Source of the DNA: CAYVQE01 sp964633205
Lineage (GTDB): Bacteria > Myxococcota > B64-G9
Reading direction: 5' to 3'
Assembly: GCA_964633205.1 (NCBI GenBank)
Contig: CAZWFN010000125.1
Coordinates: forward strand, 1 to 18,718
Length of the DNA stretch: 18,718 bases
The position numbers were made by a program, and so were the translations under genes. How positions within the stretch are numbered: the stretch's first letter is position 1; each line of letters starts with the position of its first letter. Below the pieces are notes generated by a model that made no database searches, was not told the origin of the DNA, and was given only the letters and a program-made list of their open reading frames with translations. Below are positions 1 through 12,852 of this stretch, piece by piece.

Positions 1-37
1 GGGGGTGCGGCGGGGACGTGCGGCGGGGACGGAGGTC

Positions 38-2167
38 ATGAAGGCGGCGAAGGGGGCGAAGGGGACGGAGGTCATGCTGCTGGCGCTGGCCGCTGCCTGG
101 CTGCTGCCGGTCGCCGCTAGCGGCACCCCGCGGCTGCTACCGCTGGATGCCCAGGCCGAACGGGTGCTGGTCGGCCCGGGCGTCGAGGATCTACCGGCGA
201 CCCACCGGCACCAGGGGCGCTGGCGGGTGCGGGCGGACCGGGTGCAGCCGCAGCGGCGGCGCGCGCCGGCCGGCTGGTTCTGGTTGGCCGGGGGGGCTGC
301 GGCCCGCATCGAGAACGGCACCGTACGGGCGCGTTTCAGCGGCCGGCGGCGGGTGGAGGCCACTCTGCTGCTGCGGGCCGCGGCCGCCGGCGACGAGCTG
401 GTGCGCGGCTATGGCTTGCGGGTCTGTGGCAACTTCGTCTGGTTGGTCGAGATCCGCGATGGCCGGGCGCATCTGCTCGGGCACAAGGTATGGCTGGACA
501 GCCACGCGCGGGACTCGGTCGAGGTGCTGCTGCACGCCATGGGCCCGCACCTGGTGGCGGTGGTCTACGATGGCGACGATGGAGGCTTTCTGGGCAAGGT
601 GTCGACCCACCGGGCTTCGGGGATCGCCGGTCGCCTCGGGTTGATGGCCGGCTGCAGCCGCGGCCGGCGGGCCGCCCGGCTGACCCGGCTGGCCCTGCGG
701 CCGGCCTGCCAGCGGCTGCCGCCTCGACCGCCCGAGGGCCCCCCGGTGGTCGTCTGGTTGCCGGGCGATCAGCCCGGGCCGCCGGGCCCGGGCACCGATC
801 CGCTCGAGACCTGGCCCCAGCCCACAGCGGTGACGGCCTGGCGCAGCGACCCCTTCGGCCTCGAACAGGCCTTCTGCGCCGGCCGCCAGGTGCTGCACTC
901 GGCCACCGACCTGCCGTGGAAGTACCTGGATCTCGATCTGCTGCGCCATCTGACCGCGGCCGGCGATTCGCCCACCGCGCCCGGCCCGGGCGCGCCCGAA
1001 CCGCGGCCCGGGCTGCTCGCCCATACCTACGCGCCGGAGCAGGTCGGCGCCCTGCTGCACCGCTGGCAGCGGGAGCACCCCGAGCGTTGCCGGGTGGAGC
1101 GGCTGGCCACCAGCCACGGCGGCCGGCCGGTGTGGGCTCTGGCCATCGCCGGGGCCGGCCCGCCGGCCGCAGAAAGACCGGCGGTGCTGTTGACCGGCTC
1201 ACACCACGGCGACGAGGTGCTGGCCACCAGCATGGTGCTCGACGCGGCCCGCCGGCTGCTGGAAGGGGCCGATCAACCGCGGGTGCGGCGCTGGTTGTCC
1301 GGGCTGACCGTGTGGTGCGTGCCGCTGGTCAACCCCGACGGGCTGCATCATTTCATCCACCAGTCGGTGCGCGCCGGGCGCAAGAACGGCCGCGATCTGG
1401 ACGGCGACGGCCGGCGCGAGGTGCTGGAAGGGGTGGATCTGAACCGCAACTATCCCTTCGCCTGGGGCACGCTGGACGACAGCGGCCGGCCCATCTCGCG
1501 CCGCTACCGCGGGCCGGCACCGCTGTCCGAGCCGGAGACGAAAGCCATGGCCGAGCTGGCCCGCCGCGAACGCTTCGCCGCGGCCATCTCCTACCACCTG
1601 GGCACGGTGGCCCTGGTGGTGCCCTACACCAGCCCCGACACGGCCGAGCCGCTCTACGACGAGACCACTCCGCTGGCCGGCGACCTGGTGGCCGCGGCCG
1701 CCGACCACCCCCAGGGCGGCCGGCTGGAGGTGCGCCCCGGGCTGTACCTGGTCGACGGCGCCGAGCAGGACTGGCACCGCCATGCCCACGGCACGCTGGC
1801 GTTGCTGGTCGAGGCGGCCGGTTGGCCGCCACCGGCCGAGCCGAAGGAACGCCGCGCCATCGTCGCCGCGCTGCGGCCACTGTGGATGGGCTTGCTGGAT
1901 CGCCTGCTCGACGGTCCCGGCCTGCGGCTGACGGTGCGCGCAGCCGATGGCAGCCCGGCCGAGGTCGAGGTGCGCATCGCCGAGCAACGGCTGCGCGCCG
2001 GCGAGCGCTGGACCACCCGGCCCCGCGACGGCCGCTGCACCCGGCTCGTGCCCGAGCCCGGCCGCTACCATATCGAGCTCTACCGCGGCGGCGAGCGCCT
2101 GCTGCGCCGCGAAGTCAAGCTCGGCCAACAAATGCGCGAGCTCGAGCTCACCCTGCCCGCAAAATAA
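38..2167 (+). CDS. Exported M14-family zinc carboxypeptidase with N-terminal beta-sandwich-like region
   Basis: Predicted secreted metallopeptidase that removes C-terminal residues from peptides. Numbering from the ATG at 38, the M14 residues are all present: zinc ligands H390 and E393 in SHHGDE, substrate-binding N469-R470 in VDLNRNYPF, third zinc ligand H520 in SYHLG, and general-base E592 in LLVEAAGWP. A signal peptide is likely: a Lys-containing start, then a Leu/Ala core ending near VAASG. Residues of about 30-230 read as a beta-rich LamG-like region, the peptidase spans about 320-620, and a short Ig/transthyretin-like tail follows (weaker calls). The start is uncertain: the sequence GGGGACGGAGGTCATG occurs twice (25-40 and 61-76), a GTG lies at 5, and the frame is open to the window edge. 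The ATG at 38 is preferred because it gives the signal peptide a positively charged start. The stop codon lies one base before the IS left end. Confidence 0.88.
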   Translation: MKAAKGAKGTEVMLLALAAAWLLPVAASGTPRLLPLDAQAERVLVGPGVEDLPATHRHQGRWRVRADRVQPQRRRAPAGWFWLAGGAAARIENGTVRARFSGRRRVEATLLLRAAAAGDELVRGYGLRVCGNFVWLVEIRDGRAHLLGHKVWLDSHARDSVEVLLHAMGPHLVAVVYDGDDGGFLGKVSTHRASGIAGRLGLMAGCSRGRRAARLTRLALRPACQRLPPRPPEGPPVVVWLPGDQPGPPGPGTDPLETWPQPTAVTAWRSDPFGLEQAFCAGRQVLHSATDLPWKYLDLDLLRHLTAAGDSPTAPGPGAPEPRPGLLAHTYAPEQVGALLHRWQREHPERCRVERLATSHGGRPVWALAIAGAGPPAAERPAVLLTGSHHGDEVLATSMVLDAARRLLEGADQPRVRRWLSGLTVWCVPLVNPDGLHHFIHQSVRAGRKNGRDLDGDGRREVLEGVDLNRNYPFAWGTLDDSGRPISRRYRGPAPLSEPETKAMAELARRERFAAAISYHLGTVALVVPYTSPDTAEPLYDETTPLAGDLVAAAADHPQGGRLEVRPGLYLVDGAEQDWHRHAHGTLALLVEAAGWPPPAEPKERRAIVAALRPLWMGLLDRLLDGPGLRLTVRAADGSPAEVEVRIAEQRLRAGERWTTRPRDGRCTRLVPEPGRYHIELYRGGERLLRREVKLGQQMRELELTLPAK

Positions 2168-2168
2168 T

Positions 2169-2192
2169 CCTACCGCGGCAGAATCCGGTTGG
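2169..2192 (+). repeat. Left terminal inverted repeat of the IS
   Basis: It reads CCTACCGCGGCA, two mismatched bases (GA), then ATCCGGTTGG. The reverse complement of 4432-4455 reads CCTACCGCGGCA, CG, ATCCGGTTGG. That gives 22 of 24 matches with no gaps. The outermost base could be one position further out, since 2168 is T and the right-side equivalent is C. Confidence 0.92.
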
Positions 2193-2250
2193 CCTGATCT
2201 AGTTATCTGATATAGCAGAGCATTCTTTCCTGCCGGCAGTCCTCTATATA

Positions 2251-2265
2251 CCACGGTGTCCGTGG
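2251..2265 (+). other. Short perfect hairpin inside the IS left end
   Basis: CCACGG, loop TGT, CCGTGG: a 6-bp perfect stem with a 3-base loop. A 10-bp palindrome CTGCCGGCAG lies just upstream at 2230-2239. No T-run follows, so this is not a classical terminator. Its place between the IS end and the transposase promoter fits structures that many IS elements use to dampen read-through expression, here from the carboxypeptidase gene. That role is inferred. Confidence 0.4.
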
Positions 2266-2304
2266 CTTAAGAGTCGCAACTCCCTGAAAATACGTCATCG
2301 AGAG

Positions 2305-2333
2305 TAGACACGTCAGCCAAAATCAGTTACAAT
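2305..2333 (+). promoter_or_regulatory. Sigma70-like promoter of the transposase
   Basis: TAGACA at 2305-2310 matches the -35 consensus at 5 of 6 bases. A 17-bp spacer is followed by TACAAT at 2328-2333, 5 of 6 to the -10 consensus. Transcription would start near 2340, too close for the ATG at 2344 to have a ribosome-binding site. This supports the downstream ATG at 2380, which has GAGGTGG at 2371-2377. Confidence 0.6.
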
Positions 2334-2379
2334 AGGGATTCATATGGGTGCATCAGTCCTTGTTGTATCAGAGGTGGTA

Positions 2380-3078
2380 ATGACGACCAGAGATGAGGCA
2401 ACCGAGACCTTGCGCAAAATGGCGCACCGTCGCTCGGTCTTCGAACTCAAGGCGCTGTACGACGTCTTCGATACCCGGTCTCGCATGACGGTGTTCCGGC
2501 GACTTCGAAACGTCGGTTACCGGTCGAGTTTCTCGCACGGTGGCCGCTACTACACCTTGCTCGACATCCCAGTGTTCGACGACCAGGGACTGTGGTTCCA
2601 CGGCGACATCGGCTTCTCGCGAGCCGGCACGCTCAAGCAGACCGCCGCCGAGCAGGTGGAGCACACCCCCGAGGGCCGGACTCACGACGAGTTGCGGGGC
2701 CTACTGCGTGTGCGAGTGCACAACACGCTGCTGGGCCTGGTCCGCGACGGACGCATCGGACGACAGCGCTTCGGGCGAGTGTTCTTGTACGTGAGCGCCG
2801 ATCCGCAACGGGCTGCACAGCAGGTCAAGGAGCGGCAGGAGCTGAGCGCTTCGCTGGCCGAGATGCTGAGGGTGCCCACGGACGAGGAAGTCGTCGAGGT
2901 ACTGGTCGAGGCGCTCCGCGCCGCCCCTGCGACTCCCGTGCCGGAGCAGGTCGCCCAGCGCTTGGTCGCCCGTGGCGTGCGCCTCGAGCCCCACCACGTG
3001 CAGATGGTCTACGAGGAGCACGGGCTGGTGCCGGGAAAAAAAACGGCGCCGCCCAACTCACCGCGCTCGCGACGATGA
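2380..3078 (+). CDS. IS first-frame protein with two winged-helix-like segments (upstream half of a frameshifted transposase)
   Basis: It encodes 232 residues from the ATG at 2380 (SD GAGGTGG at 2371-2377); 244 residues are possible from 2344. The first third, around DTRSRMTVFRRLRNVGYRS then GGRYYTL, reads as a winged helix. A second similar unit follows (RTHDELRGLLRVRVHNTLLG then GRVFLYVS). Both are plausible DNA-end-binding domains. The C-terminal third is helical. The frame ends at 3078, but the protein is probably also made as a -1 fusion with the downstream frame through the slippery A8 run at 3036-3043. By itself it could act as a DNA-binding repressor of transposition, as in other two-frame IS elements; that is inferred. 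Confidence 0.7.
   Translation: MTTRDEATETLRKMAHRRSVFELKALYDVFDTRSRMTVFRRLRNVGYRSSFSHGGRYYTLLDIPVFDDQGLWFHGDIGFSRAGTLKQTAAEQVEHTPEGRTHDELRGLLRVRVHNTLLGLVRDGRIGRQRFGRVFLYVSADPQRAAQQVKERQELSASLAEMLRVPTDEEVVEVLVEALRAAPATPVPEQVAQRLVARGVRLEPHHVQMVYEEHGLVPGKKTAPPNSPRSRR
3036..3042 (+). promoter_or_regulatory. Programmed -1 ribosomal frameshift site (A AAA AAA)
   Basis: The run A8 spans 3036-3043 and is read GGA AAA AAA ACG in the first frame, giving a classical A_AAA_AAA heptamer. A -1 slip continues at AAC (3042-3044) into the frame that carries the rest of the transposase, with the peptide changing from PGKKT to PGKKNGAAQL. A purine-rich GAGGAG at 3013-3018 lies 17 bases upstream, roughly where SD-like stimulators occur in other IS elements. 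No strong hairpin directly downstream was found by eye. Confidence 0.7.
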
Positions 3079-4414
3079 GAGCCCGGGTAGATGCGTTGCG
3101 GGATCGCTGTCAGCAGCGGCTTCGAACCCCGGCTCCGGTGTCGCTGCACGTTGCCGAGGATCCGAGCCGTTGCCCACGGTGCGGCGGCCCCATGCTCGTG
3201 CAGAAGACCACGCCGCGGGCGGGCCGCACGCTGGTTCACGGCCCGTTCGATGCGCGCGAGACCGTGCATGTCTGCGCCGCCGGGTGTCGATGGCCCTCGG
3301 GGGCCCGGGTCACGCGGCGAGCCACCTGCCTACGCGAAGCCCTGGTCCCCCTGGCCAACGTTGGCTACGACGTGCTGGTCTTCGCCGGACTGCAGCGTTT
3401 CCTGCACCAGCAGCGACGCGAGGATATCCAGGCCGCGTTGCTAGAACGGGGAGTCCCCATCTCCGAGCGCGAAGTGAGCGTGCTGTCTGGCAGGTTTTTA
3501 AAGTACGTGGCGAGGCTTCATCTCGCACGCTGCGCGGAGATCAAGACAGCGCTCGAGCAGGATGGCGGATGGCCGCTCCACGTCGATGCCACTGGCGAGG
3601 CGGGTCGGGGCACTCTGCTGCTGGCGATGGCAGGCTGGCGCCAGTGGGTGCTGGGTGCCTGGAAGATCTCCACGGAACGGGCCGAGCCCATCATCTCGAG
3701 CCGGTCTCCAGTCAGGTGCCGTTTCGTCAGGTCTCCCTGCGGCTTCGGCGGCGCGCCACCCTGCTCGACGAGATGCGCGCCGTGCTGCGCCTTCAGGCCG
3801 CGCCTGTCGAGGACGAGACGAGCGACGACCTCGACCGGATAAAACGGCGACTCGGCGCCTGGACCGACTCGCTCCGGCAACGACGGCCCGCTCGCGGCCC
3901 GGCCCAGGACACACGCGAGGCCATCGACATCATCCTGACGCACCTCGACACCCATGGACATTCCCTGTGGGGCCACGCTATCCGGCTGCCCGACCGCGTC
4001 GGCGGCGGGATCCGCATGGTACCCAGGACCAACTACCTCGCCGAGAACTCCTTCGGCGCGCTCAAGCACGACGAGCGGCGACGCAGTGGTCACAAGAACC
4101 TCGGCCATGACCTCGAACTCATGCCGGCCGAGGCCGCGCTCGTGCGCAACCTCGAACGCACCGACTACGTGGCCATCGTCTGTGGCTCGCTGGACCGCCT
4201 GGCCGAGGCCTTCGCCGAGCTGGACCGCAACGAGCACCTACGGAAGCTCGACGACGCCCCGCTCGATAACCAGGACGACGTCCTCGGTAGCCTCCTGCAG
4301 ATCGAGAGCGCCTCGCTGTCCCCAGCGGATCGCCGTATCGTGAGGACCGAAGAGATGAACCGGCGGGTGACTGCCGCCGCTGCCGGAAGCCGAGCCCCGC
4401 AGTGCCGCTGTTGA
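3042..4414 (+). pseudogene. IS second-frame transposase, catalytic part, broken by an internal frame change near 3690-3715
   Basis: It reads on from the first-frame protein after the -1 slip. A Cys-based zinc-like motif (CPRCGG, then HVCAAGC) is followed by LHVDATGE, a good candidate for the first Asp of a DDE nuclease, up to about GAWKISTERAEPI near 3690. The similar-looking protein then continues in another frame from about EPVSSQVPFRQVSLRL to a stop at 4412-4414. That part contains NYLAENSFGALK, a candidate for the catalytic Glu. The change equals one lost base or a larger out-of-frame deletion. I see no convincing middle Asp, which favours loss of core sequence. The family is not recognised. 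Confidence 0.65.
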
Positions 4415-4431
4415 CGCCTCAGACAGTCAAT

Positions 4432-4455
4432 CCAACCGGATCGTGCCGCGGTAGG
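4432..4455 (-). repeat. Right terminal inverted repeat of the IS
   Basis: On the + strand it reads CCAACCGGAT, two mismatched bases (CG), then TGCCGCGGTAGG. It pairs with 2169-2192. Its outer edge meets the first surviving codon of the hicA remnant (GAA at 4456). Confidence 0.92.
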
Positions 4456-4620
4456 GAAAAGGGCTGGGAGCTGAAGTGAACGCGGGGGAGCCATCACATC
4501 TTCATCAAGGAAGGAGCGGAGGCTCGGATCTCCGTTCCAATACATGGCAACCGACCGCTCAAGATTGGCCTTCTCAAGCATCTCATGAAGGTAGCGGGCA
4601 TTACCGAGGGAGACTTCTGA
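4456..4620 (+). pseudogene. hicA: hicA toxin remnant, 5'-truncated by the IS and with an in-frame stop
   Basis: HicA proteins are small double-stranded-RNA-binding-fold mRNA interferases paired with HicB. The reading frame starts at the IS edge with EKGWELK, hits TGA at 4477-4479, then continues TRGSHHIFIKEG, SVPIHGNRPLK, GLLKHLMKVAGITEGDF to a true stop at 4618-4620. Family members typically read like EKDGWELVRTRGSHH, so the TGA fits a CGA (Arg) nonsense mutation and the catalytic-region His of GSHH is retained. About the first 10 residues and the start codon are missing, and they are not found left of the IS. No hicB is recognisable downstream. The gene is dead and probably came from a former toxin-antitoxin locus. 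Confidence 0.75.
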
Positions 4621-4720
4621 TTCGAGGTCAGGTTGCAGCCCGATACGCCACAGGGCAGCTGTGGGCGTTACCTTGATCCAGTGAACTCGGTCGACCAAAG
4701 CCACGTGGAACTCGTAGGCG

Positions 4721-4786
4721 TACCCGAAGACGGCTGAGCCGCCCGCAGGGTGCCCTCGGTATGCGTCTCTTCGGGTAGGCGGGCGG
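4721..4786. repeat. Interleaved inverted repeats downstream of the giant lipoprotein gene
   Basis: Arm A TACCCGAAGA (4721-4730) is inversely repeated perfectly as TCTTCGGGTA (4768-4777). Arm B CCGCCCGC (4739-4746) is inversely repeated as GCGGGCGG (4779-4786). The order A-B-A'-B' means the two stems cross, as in a pseudoknot, or exclude each other. A small AGGG-TG-CCCT hairpin (4747-4756) sits between them. The block lies 15-80 bases past the stop of the minus-strand lipoprotein gene, where a terminator would be expected, but no T-run accompanies it. The rest of 4621-4801 shows nothing I recognise. Confidence 0.5.
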
Positions 4787-4801
4787 TGGGGGCTGTCGGG
4801 C

Positions 4802-11140
<6,339 letters not shown>

Positions 11141-11595
11141 GGGCGCCTCCACAACTGGGCCGAATTATTCCAATATTAACTAGTTTACCACCAGAATGGG
11201 GAATGCGGCAAGGGCCGGCAGCGCGGGCCGGGCGGAGGGGACTCCCCCGGACATGGGATGCCCGGACCTCGGCCTGCGGGTGGGGAAGGTCTCTCCAGTG
11301 GTTCGTTTCTTACCACCTCTGCGGGCGACAGCCCTTGCTCCAGGCTGGACGGGCACTGGCTGCTGCACCGACTGCATTATCAACAAAGTGTAAATATAAC
11401 AAGTGGATAACAGGATGCTGGGTCTTGTCCGGTCCGGGTCGGCAGCATCCGCGGATCGCCGCCCGCTGCTGGCACGGCCGTTGCTACTGCCGACGGTACC
11501 CCGATTTCAAGGCTCGTAGTTCAGGGTCGTTGAGCGTAGAGCGCAGCGCCGTGGAGGTGCTGCGGACCGCGACTGGAACACGAGGGAGGGCAAAC
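11141..11595. other. Divergent intergenic region between the lipoprotein gene and the redox operon
   Basis: It holds the SD of the lipoprotein gene (GGAGG on the minus strand, + coordinates 11146-11150) and an AT-rich patch at 11163-11193 that probably contains its promoter. A second AT-rich patch at 11377-11410 contains TATAAC (11395-11400), a possible -10 for the rightward operon, but no convincing -35 is seen 16-18 bp upstream. Two 9-mers one base off a DnaA box (TTATCAACA, and TTATCCACT on the minus strand) flank that patch in inverted orientation. The rest is GC-rich and shows no gene I can support. Confidence 0.45.
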
Positions 11596-11895
11596 ATGCC
11601 TGAAGATGTTCGACGTCTCGGACTCTGTTCGACCTGCATCCACGCCGACCACTGCATCAACTGCCACACTGCGACCAGACCCATACAGTTCTGCGAGCAG
11701 TTCGAATGCAACTCGCCGAACCCACACCCGATTTCTCGGCCGTCGCCCGGGCCGGCCGGGAAATCCAATCCCGGTTCGAGAGCCAGGCCCGAGCCACCGG
11801 GCCTCAAGGGCTTGTGTGTCAACTGCGAATGTCGTTTCGACTGCTGCCTGCCGAAGCCCGAGGGCGGGGTCTGGCACTGCGAAGAGTATCGCTAG
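11596..11895 (+). CDS. Small Cys-rich protein at the head of the redox operon, function unknown
   Basis: It encodes 99 residues; ATG at 11596 with GAGGGAGG at 11582-11589. Two Cys clusters are separated by a Pro/Ser/Gly-rich linker. The N-terminal one is CSTCIHADHCINC followed by FCEQFEC; the C-terminal one is GLCVNCECRFDCCLPKP then GVWHCEEY. These spacings suggest two zinc or Fe-S sites. I recall similar short proteins with a VNC...C..PKPEGGVWHCEEY ending beside HydABC/NuoEF-like genes in anaerobes, but cannot verify this here. It lies 63 bases before the NuoE-like gene on the same strand, so it is probably co-transcribed. It may be an assembly factor or a small electron carrier; neither is shown. 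Confidence 0.75.
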   Translation: MPEDVRRLGLCSTCIHADHCINCHTATRPIQFCEQFECNSPNPHPISRPSPGPAGKSNPGSRARPEPPGLKGLCVNCECRFDCCLPKPEGGVWHCEEYR

Positions 11896-11958
11896 GGCCG
11901 AGCGGTGCGGACCCGGCGGGACGAGCGGGCGGTGGAGCGAGCCGCAGGAGCGATGGAC

Positions 11959-12795
11959 ATGAAATCGACGGAACTGGAAGCGCTGATCGACAGGCACAAC
12001 GGCTCTCCGGGTGGTTTGATCGCCATGCTCGAGGAGATCCAGACTCAGAATGGATTTCTCGATCGCGAATCGCTCGAGCAGGTCGCCAGGCAGACCCGAC
12101 GACCGCTGGTCGAGGTCTACGGGGTCGCCACCTTCTACAAGGCATTCAGCCTCAAGCCCAAGGGCAAGCACCAGGTTTCGGCTTGCCTGGGGACGGCTTG
12201 TCATGTCCGGGGCGCACCCGGTATCGCCAAGGAGCTGAGCCGTCAGTTGGGCATCGCGCCCGGCGAGACCACGCAAGACGAGGAGTTCGGCTTCGAGACG
12301 GTCAATTGTCTGGGGGCCTGTGCCCTGGGACCCATCGTGGTGACCGACGGGCACTATCATTCGAGCGTCACCGCCGATCGCGTAGCCGGCATCATCGAAA
12401 GCACCAAAAACGGCAACAACGGAGTGCTGGATATCTCCGACGACCGGCTGTTCCCCGTCCGGGTCAACTGCCCGAAGTGCAATCACTCCTTGATGGACCC
12501 CGAGTACCTCATCGATGGCTTGCCGTCGATCAGGACGACCGTGTCTTCCGGCCGCGAGCACGGCTCGCTCCGCCTGTCCAGTCTATACGGCAGCCGGGAG
12601 GTCGTCTCGGATTTCCCCATACCGATGGACAAGGTGGTGAATGTGTTTTGTCCACACTGCCATTCGGAGTTGGTCGGATCGATGCCTTGTCCGGAATGCG
12701 GCGCGCCCATGGTGTCGATGATCGTCATCGGGGGAGGGATCATTCAGGTCTGCACGCGAAAGGGTTGCCCTGGACACAACCTGTCCGTCGGCTGA
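11959..12795 (+). CDS. NuoE/HydC-like [2Fe-2S] thioredoxin-fold subunit with C-terminal zinc-ribbon extension
   Basis: It encodes 278 residues. ATG at 11959 is preferred because AGGAG at 11946-11950 lies 8 bases upstream; ATG at 11953 is also possible. Residues 1-150 are the NuoE/HydC fold, including the YGVATFYKAFSL helix and the four ligands C76, C81 (CLGTAC) and C117, C121 (CLGAC) for one [2Fe-2S] cluster. Such subunits pass electrons next to the NAD- and FMN-binding NuoF/HydB partner, here encoded immediately downstream. The extension at about 165-278 is unusual. It has CPKC (171, 174), CPHC (231, 234), CPEC (244, 247) and CTRKGC (265, 270), enough for two zinc ribbons or rubredoxin-like sites. 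A typical NuoE/HydC ends near residue 160. Confidence 0.9.
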   Translation: MKSTELEALIDRHNGSPGGLIAMLEEIQTQNGFLDRESLEQVARQTRRPLVEVYGVATFYKAFSLKPKGKHQVSACLGTACHVRGAPGIAKELSRQLGIAPGETTQDEEFGFETVNCLGACALGPIVVTDGHYHSSVTADRVAGIIESTKNGNNGVLDISDDRLFPVRVNCPKCNHSLMDPEYLIDGLPSIRTTVSSGREHGSLRLSSLYGSREVVSDFPIPMDKVVNVFCPHCHSELVGSMPCPECGAPMVSMIVIGGGIIQVCTRKGCPGHNLSVG

Positions 12796-12852
12796 TTGCC
12801 GCCAGGCATGAAGAAGCGACGGGACAGTCAATCCGCTGAATAGGAGCACTCG

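Larger units (their letters stand above)
2169..4455 (+). mobile_element. Insertion sequence of about 2.29 kb with 24-bp terminal inverted repeats, family not recognised
   Basis: The element is delimited by near-perfect inverted repeats at 2169-2192 and 4432-4455. It contains its own promoter, a two-frame transposase with an A8 slippery site, and little else. No clear target-site duplication flanks it: the left flank ends AAAATAAT and the right flank begins GAAAAGGG. This fits an old copy, a family without duplications, or loss of DNA next to one end. It sits one base after the carboxypeptidase stop and directly abuts the truncated hicA remnant on the right. The transposase has a second frame break, so the copy is probably immobile by itself. 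I could not assign it to a named IS family. Confidence 0.85.

Noticed and set aside
191..2254. Several long minus-strand frames across the carboxypeptidase gene
   Set aside because: Arg/Gly/Pro/Ala-rich shadows of a gene with complete M14 motifs on the other strand.
2160..4465. Target-site duplication flanking the IS
   Set aside because: AAAATAAT on the left and GAAAAGGG on the right share only an A-run and are not a direct repeat at matching distance from the ends.
4476..4676. 66-codon + strand frame over the hicA remnant
   Set aside because: It is out of phase with the conserved HicA peptide and shows no family motif.
4490..4740. Minus-strand frame across the hicA remnant reading GYAYEFHVALVDRVHWIK and onward
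   Set aside because: It looks fairly protein-like, but I recognise no family, it has no supported start, and the + strand hicA match explains 4456-4620 better. A lost gene between 4621 and 4740 cannot be excluded.
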